From Owenweeksia sp965229445 (GTDB taxonomy: Bacteria; Bacteroidota; Bacteroidia; Flavobacteriales; Schleiferiaceae), in NCBI GenBank assembly GCA_965229445.1, contig OZ245876.1, forward strand, positions 186,001 through 250,000: a stretch of DNA of 64,000 nt, written 5' to 3'. Under the pieces are notes generated by a model that saw only the letters and a list, made by a program, of their open reading frames with translations, was not told the origin of the DNA and did no database searches. Both the position numbers and the translations under genes were made by a program. Shown piece by piece: positions 18,138 through 27,025 of this stretch. Each line of letters begins with the position of its first letter. Position 1 is the first letter of the stretch.

Positions 18138-19256
18138 ATGAATTTTACTGATGAATGGTTGTTTCGCTTGGCTTTACGCCTGATTCCGGGCATAGGGGAT
18201 AAACTGTATAAGCAGCTTATGGCAAAATGCGGATCTGCTCGATGTGTTTATGAACAGAGGAATGATTCTATGAGGGGGATTCCGGGAATTGGAATAAAAG
18301 CGGCAGAATCTTTGAAAAGAGCTTGGCCTTTAAAGCAAGCGGAGTCTGAACTGATGTTTATAGATAGAAATGGCATTGAGGCCATCTTTTATTTGGACCA
18401 GGAATACCCGGAGCGCTTGAAGTGGTGTGATGATGGGCCAGTAATTCTGTTTTCTAAAGGCAATTTCAGATCAGCTTCACAGCCAATGTTGGGCATGGTC
18501 GGTACCAGAAGCGCTACTCATTATGGCCTTGAGTTCTGTGAGAAATTTATCAGAGATTTAGTAGCCTATTCACCGGTAATCGTAAGTGGATTGGCTTATG
18601 GTATTGATATTAAATGTCACCGTGAGGCCTTGGATAATGGAATTCCAACCCTGGCATTATTGGGTCATGGATTGGATAGGCTGTATCCCGCTGCCCATAG
18701 CAGGGATGCGCGGAGGATTGTTGAGAACGGGGCATTGATGACAGAGTTCCTGAGTGGTGTTAAGCCCGACAGAGAAAACTTTCCCAGGCGAAACAGAATT
18801 GTTGCGGGCATGTGTGACGCCATTCTAGTGGTAGAGGCTGCGCGAAAAGGAGGCGCTTTAATCACGGCGGAGATTGCCAATTCTTATAATCGTGAAGTGT
18901 TTGCTTTGCCAGGAAGGGTAGGGGATAGCTTTTCAGAAGGTTGCAATTTCCTAATCAAGCATAATAAAGCCTCTCTCATCACAAGTGTACATGATTTAGA
19001 ATATATTCTTAATTGGAAAAAGCAGGAGGGCAAAAGCGGTACTCAGCATACTTTACCACTAGATCTTACAGAAGAAGAAATTAAGCTGATACGTTTGATA
19101 AAATCTCAAGATGACAGTGTTGAAATTACTCGTCTATGTCAAATTTCTGATCGGAAGGTGAGTGATTTATTACAATGCTTAATGCAGCTTGAGCTCAAAG
19201 GTCTGGTAATCAGCAAGCCCGGAAATCGTTATGCTCTAAGCAGTCATGTTGGTTGA
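18138..19256 (+). CDS. dprA: DNA processing protein DprA
   Basis: The 372-residue protein protects incoming single-stranded DNA and loads RecA during natural transformation. The N-terminal part has a helix-hairpin-helix-like segment (IPGIGDKLYKQL and IPGIGIKAAESL). The Rossmann core shows GMVGTRSATHYG, VSGLAYGIDI, ALLGHGLDRLYP and FPRRNRIVAG. A C-terminal winged-helix (DML1-like) region begins near residue 315. It diverges from the TonB receptor with 53 bases between the starts. No other competence gene is in the window. Confidence 0.95.
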   Translation: MNFTDEWLFRLALRLIPGIGDKLYKQLMAKCGSARCVYEQRNDSMRGIPGIGIKAAESLKRAWPLKQAESELMFIDRNGIEAIFYLDQEYPERLKWCDDGPVILFSKGNFRSASQPMLGMVGTRSATHYGLEFCEKFIRDLVAYSPVIVSGLAYGIDIKCHREALDNGIPTLALLGHGLDRLYPAAHSRDARRIVENGALMTEFLSGVKPDRENFPRRNRIVAGMCDAILVVEAARKGGALITAEIANSYNREVFALPGRVGDSFSEGCNFLIKHNKASLITSVHDLEYILNWKKQEGKSGTQHTLPLDLTEEEIKLIRLIKSQDDSVEITRLCQISDRKVSDLLQCLMQLELKGLVISKPGNRYALSSHVG

Positions 19257-19360
19257 AAATTAAATGGGATGATGTAACTTTCGGTCAGTAATTAATTAAG
19301 GTTGGAGATGGTGGTATACGAAGCCGTCTCAAAAAATAAGCGATTATCAATCAGGACAGG

Positions 19361-19741
19361 ATAAGTACATTAAAGGTTTTACTGGCTGAGGACAATCTGG
19401 TAAATCAAAAGCTAGCCTCTTTACTTTTTAAGAAGATAGGGATTGAGCCACATATTGTGCCCAATGGCAGCGAAGCTGTTACACGAGTCATGGGTGAATC
19501 TTATGATGTGGTATTTATGGATGTGTACATGCCTGAGATGGATGGAACGGAAGCTACAAGAGTTCTTAAGGCCGAGTTGGGAGAGTCTTGCCCTTATATT
19601 GTAGCCTTAACTGCTGCCAGCATGGAAGGAGAAAGAGAAAAGTTCCTAAATGCCGGAATGGACGACTATCTGGCTAAACCCTTAAATAGAAAGAATTTAG
19701 AGGAATTTTTTGATAGATTCTTAAGCGAGGTTTTGCCATAA
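19361..19741 (+). CDS. Receiver-domain response regulator lacking a normal start codon
   Basis: The receiver domain is complete only if reading begins upstream of the first GTG (19457): the beta-1 segment LLAEDNLVNQKLA is encoded from 19379. Between the stop at 19337 and that GTG there is no in-frame ATG, GTG or TTG; the candidates are ATT 19343, ATC 19346 and ATA 19361 (just after AGGACAGG). The phospho-acceptor Asp lies in VVFMDVYMPEMDG, the Thr in ALTA and the Lys in LAKPLN. No output domain follows, so it is CheY-like or the remnant of a hybrid histidine kinase. The start coordinate is a guess; the gene may be frameshifted. Confidence 0.6.
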   Translation: MSTLKVLLAEDNLVNQKLASLLFKKIGIEPHIVPNGSEAVTRVMGESYDVVFMDVYMPEMDGTEATRVLKAELGESCPYIVALTAASMEGEREKFLNAGMDDYLAKPLNRKNLEEFFDRFLSEVLP

Positions 19742-19756
19742 TGGCTCGGGATAATA

Positions 19757-19779
19757 GGGAGTGTCCCAGTGCTTTTTTT
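19757..19779 (+). terminator. Weak candidate terminator after the receiver gene
   Basis: GGGA-GTG-TCCC forms a short four-pair hairpin, followed after five bases by seven T residues. It lies 16 bases past the receiver stop codon. The stem is short and the T run is displaced. Confidence 0.3.
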
Positions 19780-19834
19780 ATGGGCAAGGCTAAAATGTAG
19801 CACGGAATTTACGGATGAGTTAAGTTAAGCTGAT

Positions 19835-20641
19835 ATGTTGCACGAAATTTCTGAGGCGACAGCCTATCTAAAGAACAAAGGTTTTGAAAACCCGGAGATT
19901 GGCATTGTCCTCGGAACGGGTTTGAAAAAATTTATTGATCAGATGGAGGTGGAAGTACAAATTCCGTACTCCAAGATCCCTCATTTTCCTGTGGCTACCA
20001 TGGAGTATCATGCCGGACATCTGATTATGGGTACTTGTGGAGGTAAAAGGGTGATTGCCATGCAGGGGCGATATCATTTCTATGAGGGATACTCGATGAA
20101 GGAAATAACTTTTCCAATCAGAGTATTTAAGAACATGGGAATTAGCAAACTACTGGTTTCCAATGCCGCCGGCGGCATCAATCCAAACTTCTATAAGGGT
20201 GACTTGATTATCATCAATGACCATATTAACCTTCAAACCAAGAACCCGTTAACCGGTCCAAATGAAGAGGCTCTGGGGCCGCGTTTTCCTGATATGAGCA
20301 TGCCATATGATCAAGCGCTCACCAGAAAACTCAAGGAGTTGGATCATGAAGGCAAATTGAAAGAGGGAGTGTATGCGGCCGTGAATGGGCCAAACCTGGA
20401 AACGCGTGCGGAGTATCGATTTCTTAGACTAATAGGGGCGGACATGGTTGGTATGAGCACTGTGCCGGAGGTGATCGTTGCCAGACATATGCAACTCCCC
20501 TTACTGGCCGTTTCGGTAATTACCGATGAGTGTGATCCGGATAATCTTAAGCCGGTAGATATTAAAGATATAATTAGGGTAGCAGAAGGCGCCGATGCCG
20601 AATTAAGCGAGTTGTTTGCCCGCTTAATTGCCACGCTCTAA
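19835..20641 (+). CDS. Purine nucleoside phosphorylase, trimeric family
   Basis: The 268-residue enzyme splits purine nucleosides with phosphate into base and ribose-1-phosphate. It shows GTGL at 27-30, the phosphate-binding HAGH (59-62) and RYHFYEGY (79-86), SNAAGG (109-114), GPNLETRAEYR with Glu189 (Glu201 in human PNP) and MSTVPE (207-212). At the base-binding site the human Asn243 position is Asp231 (ITDECDP), which bears on specificity. The ATG at 19835 fits the family. Its stop is directly followed by the stop of the convergent redoxin gene. Confidence 0.93.
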   Translation: MLHEISEATAYLKNKGFENPEIGIVLGTGLKKFIDQMEVEVQIPYSKIPHFPVATMEYHAGHLIMGTCGGKRVIAMQGRYHFYEGYSMKEITFPIRVFKNMGISKLLVSNAAGGINPNFYKGDLIIINDHINLQTKNPLTGPNEEALGPRFPDMSMPYDQALTRKLKELDHEGKLKEGVYAAVNGPNLETRAEYRFLRLIGADMVGMSTVPEVIVARHMQLPLLAVSVITDECDPDNLKPVDIKDIIRVAEGADAELSELFARLIATL

Positions 20642-21253
20642 TCAGCGTTTGATCCTTTTTATGGAGCAACCTATTTCCCTGGTTTCAGCAGGCTCTATAG
20701 GCTCATTTGCAATCATAGAATTAATGGCGTCTTCCAGGTAAAACTGTTTCGCTGTTTTATCGCGATCCTCGAACTTGTCATTGATGGATCCTCGGTATAC
20801 CAATTCCATTTTGCTGTTGAACAGGTATACATGTGGGGTAGTTTTAGCTCCAAATGCATCTGCCAGTTTGCTGTCTTCATCAATAACATAAGGGGTATTG
20901 TAGCCGGCTTTTTTATAATGCTCCTTCATGGCCGCCATAGAATCTTCGCCCTCTCGCTTTGCCTGATTACTGTTCACCAGTACCATTCCAAGCTTTTTAC
21001 CCTTACTCAATTTACCAAGCTTTGGAAATTGATCCTCCCAGGCCAGAACAAAAGGGCATGTATTGCAACTGAAGATGACCAATAAGCCATTAGCTTCCAT
21101 CATATCCTCTAAGCTCAAATCATTATCACTGGCAACATCCGTCATCTTTAGGTCAGATAGAGGAGCCTTATCCCCAAGTGAAAACGAAGAATTATTTAGG
21201 GTCATGGAGGTTAACCCCAGAGCAAGAAGTAGAATAAAGCTTATTCGTTTCAT
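20642..21253 (-). CDS. Exported thioredoxin-family (redoxin) protein
   Basis: The 203-residue protein has an N-terminal signal sequence (MKRISFILLLALGLTSMTLN, no lipobox Cys) and an AhpC/TlpA-like redoxin fold. The active-site motif is C63-N-T-C66 followed by Pro (FSCNTCPFVLAWE), and the cis-Pro lies in TTPHVYLF near residue 138. The usual Bacteroidota relatives have CNHCP. It probably acts in the periplasm on thiols or as a peroxiredoxin-like reductase. The partner is unknown. It abuts the PNP gene convergently with no gap. Confidence 0.85.
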   Translation of the reverse strand: MKRISFILLLALGLTSMTLNNSSFSLGDKAPLSDLKMTDVASDNDLSLEDMMEANGLLVIFSCNTCPFVLAWEDQFPKLGKLSKGKKLGMVLVNSNQAKREGEDSMAAMKEHYKKAGYNTPYVIDEDSKLADAFGAKTTPHVYLFNSKMELVYRGSINDKFEDRDKTAKQFYLEDAINSMIANEPIEPAETREIGCSIKRIKR

Positions 21254-21334
21254 ATCACAACAAGTTTTGATTAAAGTTAAGAATAACCTCCCTTTAACGT
21301 GATTGGAAAATAACTATTGCCAAATCAGCTTCAG

Positions 21335-22282
21335 TTATACCGCTGAGTTCGAAGTGAGGCGTGTTTTTTTCTTAATACGCTTAATGCTGGCCTCGATACT
21401 GTCATCACTGTTTACCGATGTCTTGGTATCGTGATCTGGCATGCGCTTAAAGTATTGATCAAACCGAGATAGGTGAAGCAAGACTCTTCGCCAAAATACT
21501 TGCACAAAGCTCCCTTCATTGGCCAGGGTTCGGGTGCTAGTCCAGGCCGCGGCATTATACTTTCTGAGTCGACGTACCTTCCCAAATGACATAAGGTCAA
21601 AACATAACCTTCCATCGTGACCTCTTGTAGAATCACCTCTAATACCTACTTCTAAGGCCTGATCCTTATAAATCGCCATGCTTATTCCATAGGAGTTTAG
21701 AAATGGTCGTTTAACATGTCTTAATTCCATACTGACATCCCTCAAGAGCTCGTATAATCCTAACTTCCAGCGCGGCTGAGAATCAGCTTGGCTATAAAAA
21801 CTGTAACGTCCATAAACTACAGACGTGCCCTTCGTAGAAAGTAAATTAACCATCCCTTGAATCCATTTTTTCGGGTAGATACAGTCGGAATCACCTAAGA
21901 CAATGTATTTTCCTTTAGCTTTTTCAAGACCCATTTGTCTGGCAGGGCCCGAACCCTGAATAGGCTGGTTTACATATCTCACACCAAGAGCATCCAGAGC
22001 AGCTCTGGTTTGATCAGTGGAGTTGTTTTCAATTATTACCAATTCAAATGGATAGGAACTCTTGTTTCTGGAAATACTATCAAGACATCGAACTACATTT
22101 GCTTCTTCGTTATAGGTGGTAATGATTACACTTACTATCGGTTCGTCGCTTACCGCCTTTTGAAGGTTGAATTTAACCTGGTCAATATAATCTTGAGAGA
22201 AATCCTCAAATTTATCAACTTGAAGATTGTAAGTTTTAAGCCAGGACGGATTTTTAAAGAAATTGGTTAAGAGAAAGGACAT
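21335..22282 (-). CDS. Family 2 glycosyltransferase
   Basis: The 315-residue protein has a GT-A fold: the nucleotide-sugar-binding segment VSVIITTYNEEANVVRCLDS near residues 49-69, and the acidic metal-binding triplet in VLGDSDC at about residue 128. A short N-terminal extension precedes the fold and a basic tail (KRIKKKTRL) ends it. No transmembrane helix is evident. It should transfer a sugar from a nucleotide donor to a cell-envelope glycan. It stands alone, not in a polysaccharide cluster, so the product cannot be named. Confidence 0.88.
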   Translation of the reverse strand: MSFLLTNFFKNPSWLKTYNLQVDKFEDFSQDYIDQVKFNLQKAVSDEPIVSVIITTYNEEANVVRCLDSISRNKSSYPFELVIIENNSTDQTRAALDALGVRYVNQPIQGSGPARQMGLEKAKGKYIVLGDSDCIYPKKWIQGMVNLLSTKGTSVVYGRYSFYSQADSQPRWKLGLYELLRDVSMELRHVKRPFLNSYGISMAIYKDQALEVGIRGDSTRGHDGRLCFDLMSFGKVRRLRKYNAAAWTSTRTLANEGSFVQVFWRRVLLHLSRFDQYFKRMPDHDTKTSVNSDDSIEASIKRIKKKTRLTSNSAV

Positions 22283-22316
22283 TGAGATGAAGGTTGAGGT
22301 TAGGTTTAAGGTTGGT

Positions 22317-22346
22317 CAAATTTAATCATTATAAACTTCTGCACAA
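22317..22346 (-). promoter_or_regulatory. Bacteroidota-type promoter of the glycosyltransferase gene
   Basis: The minus strand reads TTG, 19 bases, TAAATTTG, an exact fit to TTG-N19-TAnnTTTG. The -7 box ends 34 bases before the ATG at 22282. Confidence 0.7.
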
Positions 22347-22441
22347 GGACAATGCCATTATCTCATTTTTTTGGGTAGGCGTACAACCACGTTGAACCTG
22401 GCACTTCTATGACAGAATGAATAGTCTTGCGGAGGGAACTT

Positions 22442-22489
22442 TTCCAAATTTGGAAGTGAGCAAAAGTGGATTTATCCAATAGCTTGGAT
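22442..22489. repeat. Two short palindromes in a 238-base intergenic gap
   Basis: TTCCAAATTTGGAA at 22442-22455 is a perfect 14-base palindrome. ATCCAA-TAGC-TTGGAT at 22474-22489 is a six-pair inverted repeat. They lie between the stop of the ABC/M1 gene and the promoter of the glycosyltransferase gene. Either a weak terminator for the ABC/M1 gene or a protein-binding site is possible. The rest of the gap 22283-22520 holds no gene I can support. Confidence 0.45.
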
Positions 22490-22520
22490 TTTGATGAACC
22501 AAATGCTAAGCACCCTTTTT

Positions 22521-25500
22521 CTAGTTGAAATTTATGCGCTTTACATTATCATCTATCACCCGTTCGATTAACATCCTTCTGGGGTCAATAGCCGCCTTGG
22601 TTGGCTTCTTGTCTGTGTATAGTTTTAATTCAATACTTTCTTGATTCATCTTTACCCGCTGAACTACTAATAATTCTTTTTCATCCTTATCGGCAAACAG
22701 ACCCACATCTATCCAATCGTCAGGATTGACTCTGGTTTCATTGCCAATCGTATCGGCTTTTATTTTTGCCACATTCAACATGAGAGTTACTTCATAGCAG
22801 CCATCATCCAGTTCTTCTCCCTCAGCGTCTGTTACACGCAGATCATAAAGCGTAATTTCCTTAAACCAGTCATTAATAAGATAATGTAAACTATCCGGGA
22901 CCCTGGGTTTCAGATGCTTTAAAAAGTCATACGAATTGGGGTAAGGTGGGTTTTTGTATCTGAACTCTCCCAGAAAACTTCGCAAAGCGGCATTAACACT
23001 ATCCTCACCAATATAGTCCTGCAAGGCATAGAGTATCAGAGATCCTTTTCCATAATGTATATATCCTTGATTTTCGACCTGGTACAAGGGGAGTTCTTTA
23101 ATGGATTCAGAGCTGCGGCCTCTTAAGTATCTATCAAAATCATACTTCAGAAAATCTTTCATCTCTATATCATTCTTTTCTTGCTTCATTACCATAAGAG
23201 ACGAATATTCTGAAAAGCTTTCTGTAAGCATTGTACCTCCTTGCATTTTGGCTGGAATCTCCTGGTGTGCCCAATACTGATGAGCCATTTCATGTGCTAT
23301 CACCGCGTCCACCACATTGTTCTCTGAAGTATCCTCAAGGTTGGTAATAAAACCGAATGATTCGGAATATGGCATGGTACCCGGAAAGGCCTGAGCAAAA
23401 GTTGAATAACGTGGAAATTCAATTATTCGGGCTTGTTTGTGATAATATGGACCAAAGTTCTCGGTATAATATTCCAAAGATTTCTGAATGGCATCCAGCA
23501 TCATTTCAATATTATAGGGATGCTTTTTATCGTAATAAACTTCCAGGTCAATACCATTCCATTTTCTGCTGGCAATTTCATAGTCAGCCGACATGAACAT
23601 ATAGAAATTTTGAGATGGATGATCTACATGGTATTTGAACACATTCCTCCCGTCTTTCTCCCAGCGGTCAACCAAAGAACCCGGTGCTATGGCAATCTGA
23701 TCTCCGGAAGTGGATATAGTGGTTTCTACATCAACCCAGTCTGACCTCCCATCAGACAGATAATTGATCATACACAAATCTGAACAGTTTTCTTCTAAGT
23801 CAGGAATGCGTTTTTTAGGCTTTAGATCATATTTTTTGCGGTCGTTCTTGTCCAGTAACTCCAGGCCTTCCTGATAACCCAAAGTGGGAAGTAATTCGCC
23901 ATTGTTTAGAAAGGTGCCGTTTTGGTTTATTCTTCTAGAGCCAGCGGAGTTCTCAAATCCTTTGGTAATGTATTTTGTATGTATTTCACCAATGAGCTTC
24001 TGACCTGATTTGAGCGGTGGTTCAACGGAGTAAATTTGAAAACCATGCCTCTCATCAAACATTAACAGCTCCGTTCCGGGGAGGTCAATTTTAATATCGT
24101 AATCGGTATCAACCGTGAAGAACAAGCTGTCAATTTGTTTTCCTGATTGATTGTGAAACTCTATTTCTGCCCTGGTAAACACATCACGCTCTTTGGGATA
24201 CAGATCAATAAAGTATTTGATGGCACTAATCTTTGGCAATGGTCGAGCCTCATACTTTTTATAGAGCTTTTCGTAATCGGCGCTGAGACTTTCATATTCG
24301 TCGCTGGTAACGTAGCTGTTTAGTACTTGGGTATTATAGTACACAAAGCTAGCCGTTGCCAACCAGGCTATAAGCATAGAAGTCAATAGTATAATATAGC
24401 GCGGCCGAAGGTTTTTTCTCGCACCTTTCCATCGTTCACGCATATTGCTCACGCTGTTTCTGGTAATGAACAATCCCCCGATTAAAAGCAGGATTAATCC
24501 AAATAATGACCAGTATAGCACAAACCATAAATGCCCTGTGAGTCCGCTTCCAAAGCCATTCATATCAGAATAAAATAGTGAGGGGCCGCCACCAAATTGC
24601 AGCATGTTGGATTCAATATCAAAGGCCACCCAAATGATATCCAAAATGAATAGGAATAAGACTGAGATGAAGTATCCAACATAGCGATTTCGAACTACAG
24701 TTTGAATAAAAACAAACACCATGGCATAAAGGGTGTAGGAAGGGAGTGAGTCTATTAGGAGAGAACCCAGGTATACTTCCAATTCCAAATTGGTGTATCC
24801 CATTATGAGCTGGTAAAAGATTGAGATTACATAGAAAAAAGCGTGGAGGAGCATTGCAATACTTACCAGGCTAAGGGTTTTGGCAAATAGCCCTGACAAT
24901 GAACTATGGGGTGTGGCATTGATTACTTCGTGAATGTGAAACATACGGTCGCGCCAAACCAACTCCCCACTGAAGAATACCAAAATGATCATCACAAAAA
25001 TACCCGCATTACCAGCAACCATTCCTGTCATTTTATAGGTCACGGGATATGATTGTAAGCCGAAATATTCAAAACCTCCTATCATATTGGAAATCAGAAT
25101 TATGGCGCAAAAGAGAAAGAGAATTTGAAACACGGTGCTGCGGATAATACTTCTATTTGCGGTGCGATAAAAGCTGAAGAACTGCTTCCGGCCGGTAGCT
25201 GATCCAAAAAACGCCCGCACCGAAGGTTGTACCGTAATCGGTACCATAAGATCTTCGACTTTTCTTGATTTTCTTCTAACACCGGATTTACGCTCTTTGG
25301 TACTGAAACTGTAGAACGACAAAGTTGTGATAAGCAAGCTTACTCCTATCCAAATCATCCGGTTTTGTAGCAACAAACCTTCAAATACAGGACTAAGAGT
25401 ATTCTTTTCCAGCGGAGTAAAATAGCGGGTAAATACGGCGTATGTTCTGATTCCAAATGGGTCTGTTAGGGCGGCTAGTATTTGATTTTCTACATCACTT

Positions 25501-26099
25501 AAGAGCGTACCAGAGATGATATAGGCCACAATAACCAGAAGGGCACCCACGAAGGAGACTATGGTATTTTTAAATCGGTGGGCCAACCAGAATATAATAC
25601 TACCTCCCAGTAACATATTGGGAATTACAAAGAGCAGGAAGGTGTTAATTATGGTTGCTGGATAAAAAGGTCCAATTCTATCAGGGTCGAGCCAACCAAC
25701 CGCGGGCGCAATGATTGCCCCCAGCCAGGCTCCCAGGTAAATACCCAAAAAGGGGAGTGTAGCTAAAATGAGAGCTCCCAGAAAACGACCAAAGAAAAAA
25801 CTGCTTTTTTTAAGGGGGGTGCTAAAAAGTATTTCATGAAACTGATTCTGAAAATCGCGCAAAGCAGCATTGTTAAAGAATGCCGCTGCGAACAACAAGC
25901 CAAAAATGCTGAGTACAGACACAAAGGTTGACAGCACAAATGGCGCATTTTTCTTGATGTTACCTACTGTCCCTCCAATGATTACATTGTCGCTGGAAAC
26001 AGCACCAAAAACCAGCAGTGCGTAGATGAAGATAAATATGTAAACCATGGGACTACGCAGAGCTCCTCGCAACTCTCTAAGAAGAAATACCTTGAACAT
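22521..26099 (-). CDS. ABC-2 type permease fused to an M1-family metallopeptidase
   Basis: The 1192-residue protein has two membrane blocks in residues 1-610: about six helices at 15-270, then another set at 315-600. From about 620 it becomes a periplasmic beta-sandwich followed by an M1 gluzincin domain. The zinc site is HEMAH at 936-940 with a second Glu at 960 (HExxH-x19-E). The usual GxMEN exopeptidase motif is replaced by PGTMPYSESFGF near residue 900. It pairs with the ATPase gene five bases upstream. It probably couples an ABC membrane event to peptide cleavage at the outer face. Substrate unknown. Confidence 0.92.
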   Translation of the reverse strand: MFKVFLLRELRGALRSPMVYIFIFIYALLVFGAVSSDNVIIGGTVGNIKKNAPFVLSTFVSVLSIFGLLFAAAFFNNAALRDFQNQFHEILFSTPLKKSSFFFGRFLGALILATLPFLGIYLGAWLGAIIAPAVGWLDPDRIGPFYPATIINTFLLFVIPNMLLGGSIIFWLAHRFKNTIVSFVGALLVIVAYIISGTLLSDVENQILAALTDPFGIRTYAVFTRYFTPLEKNTLSPVFEGLLLQNRMIWIGVSLLITTLSFYSFSTKERKSGVRRKSRKVEDLMVPITVQPSVRAFFGSATGRKQFFSFYRTANRSIIRSTVFQILFLFCAIILISNMIGGFEYFGLQSYPVTYKMTGMVAGNAGIFVMIILVFFSGELVWRDRMFHIHEVINATPHSSLSGLFAKTLSLVSIAMLLHAFFYVISIFYQLIMGYTNLELEVYLGSLLIDSLPSYTLYAMVFVFIQTVVRNRYVGYFISVLFLFILDIIWVAFDIESNMLQFGGGPSLFYSDMNGFGSGLTGHLWFVLYWSLFGLILLLIGGLFITRNSVSNMRERWKGARKNLRPRYIILLTSMLIAWLATASFVYYNTQVLNSYVTSDEYESLSADYEKLYKKYEARPLPKISAIKYFIDLYPKERDVFTRAEIEFHNQSGKQIDSLFFTVDTDYDIKIDLPGTELLMFDERHGFQIYSVEPPLKSGQKLIGEIHTKYITKGFENSAGSRRINQNGTFLNNGELLPTLGYQEGLELLDKNDRKKYDLKPKKRIPDLEENCSDLCMINYLSDGRSDWVDVETTISTSGDQIAIAPGSLVDRWEKDGRNVFKYHVDHPSQNFYMFMSADYEIASRKWNGIDLEVYYDKKHPYNIEMMLDAIQKSLEYYTENFGPYYHKQARIIEFPRYSTFAQAFPGTMPYSESFGFITNLEDTSENNVVDAVIAHEMAHQYWAHQEIPAKMQGGTMLTESFSEYSSLMVMKQEKNDIEMKDFLKYDFDRYLRGRSSESIKELPLYQVENQGYIHYGKGSLILYALQDYIGEDSVNAALRSFLGEFRYKNPPYPNSYDFLKHLKPRVPDSLHYLINDWFKEITLYDLRVTDAEGEELDDGCYEVTLMLNVAKIKADTIGNETRVNPDDWIDVGLFADKDEKELLVVQRVKMNQESIELKLYTDKKPTKAAIDPRRMLIERVIDDNVKRINFN

Positions 26100-26104
26100 A
26101 TGGC

Positions 26105-27001
26105 TTAGCTTACAGGATTGGTAGAAAAGTTGGCCTCACGGATCATACTGAAGAATACATCTTCCAAATTAGGATCTACCGGTTTAAAACCGTTTCCAGG
26201 ATTGGATTCTGACCAAATATGAATAATAGGTTTTCCAGCTACAAGCTTTTCCGATATGATTTCATACTCAAGTTGATGCGCGGCCAGTTCTTCCCTGCTT
26301 ACTACCTTCTCATACACCATACTTCTTATTTGATCTACCGCATCTTCGGGAGCACCTTTATAAACAATCTTCCCAAGATTCATTATTGCCATATCAGTGC
26401 AGAGTTCACGAACGTCGTCCACAATATGGGTTGAAAGTATAACCACTACTTCCTGACCCACTTCTGCCAAAAGATTGTGAAAACGGTTTCGTTCTCCGGG
26501 GTCAAGGCCGGCGGTAGGTTCATCAACGATGATCAAGCGTGGATTCCCAATTAAGGCCTGAGCTATTCCTACTCTTTGCTTCATCCCTCCAGAAAAACCT
26601 TTTACGGATTTGTTCCTCTCCTTGTACAGATTCACTTTTTGAAGCAGGTAATCCACCAACTCCTGGCGTTCTTTCTTATTGGCTATACCTTTGAGCACCG
26701 CTATATGGTCCAGAAGCTGCTTAGCGGTGATCCGAGGGTACACCCCAAATTCCTGCGGGAGATATCCCAATACCTTGCGAAGCGCTACCGGATCTTTGAG
26801 GATGTCTATTTCATCGAGCTTGGCCGAGCCGGAATCAGGTTCCTGCAGGGCGGCCAGTGTGCGCATCAAACTGGATTTACCCGCCCCATTGGGACCCAGT
26901 AAGCCAAACATCCCATTGGATATCGTCAAACTAACATCGTCCAGGGCTTTAACGCCGTTAGGGTATGTTTTAGACAGGTTTGAAATGAGTAATTCAGACA
27001 T
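26105..27001 (-). CDS. ABC transporter ATP-binding protein
   Basis: The 298-residue ATPase has Walker A GPNGAGKSS at 36-44, the ABC signature FSGGM at 136-140, Walker B LIIVDE at 156-161, and an H-loop His in LSTHIVDD. A C-terminal extension of about 75 residues is typical of ABC-2 exporters. It is immediately upstream of the permease/M1 gene with a gap of five bases, so the two make one transporter. It energises the fused permease at the cytoplasmic face. Confidence 0.95.
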   Translation of the reverse strand: MSELLISNLSKTYPNGVKALDDVSLTISNGMFGLLGPNGAGKSSLMRTLAALQEPDSGSAKLDEIDILKDPVALRKVLGYLPQEFGVYPRITAKQLLDHIAVLKGIANKKERQELVDYLLQKVNLYKERNKSVKGFSGGMKQRVGIAQALIGNPRLIIVDEPTAGLDPGERNRFHNLLAEVGQEVVVILSTHIVDDVRELCTDMAIMNLGKIVYKGAPEDAVDQIRSMVYEKVVSREELAAHQLEYEIISEKLVAGKPIIHIWSESNPGNGFKPVDPNLEDVFFSMIREANFSTNPVS

Positions 27002-27025
27002 AGGTTAATTTGTGTGGTGATTTGA

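Noticed and set aside
19308..19364. 18-codon frame before the receiver domain as a gene of its own
   Set aside because: Too short to support; recorded only as a possible leader peptide or frameshift remnant.
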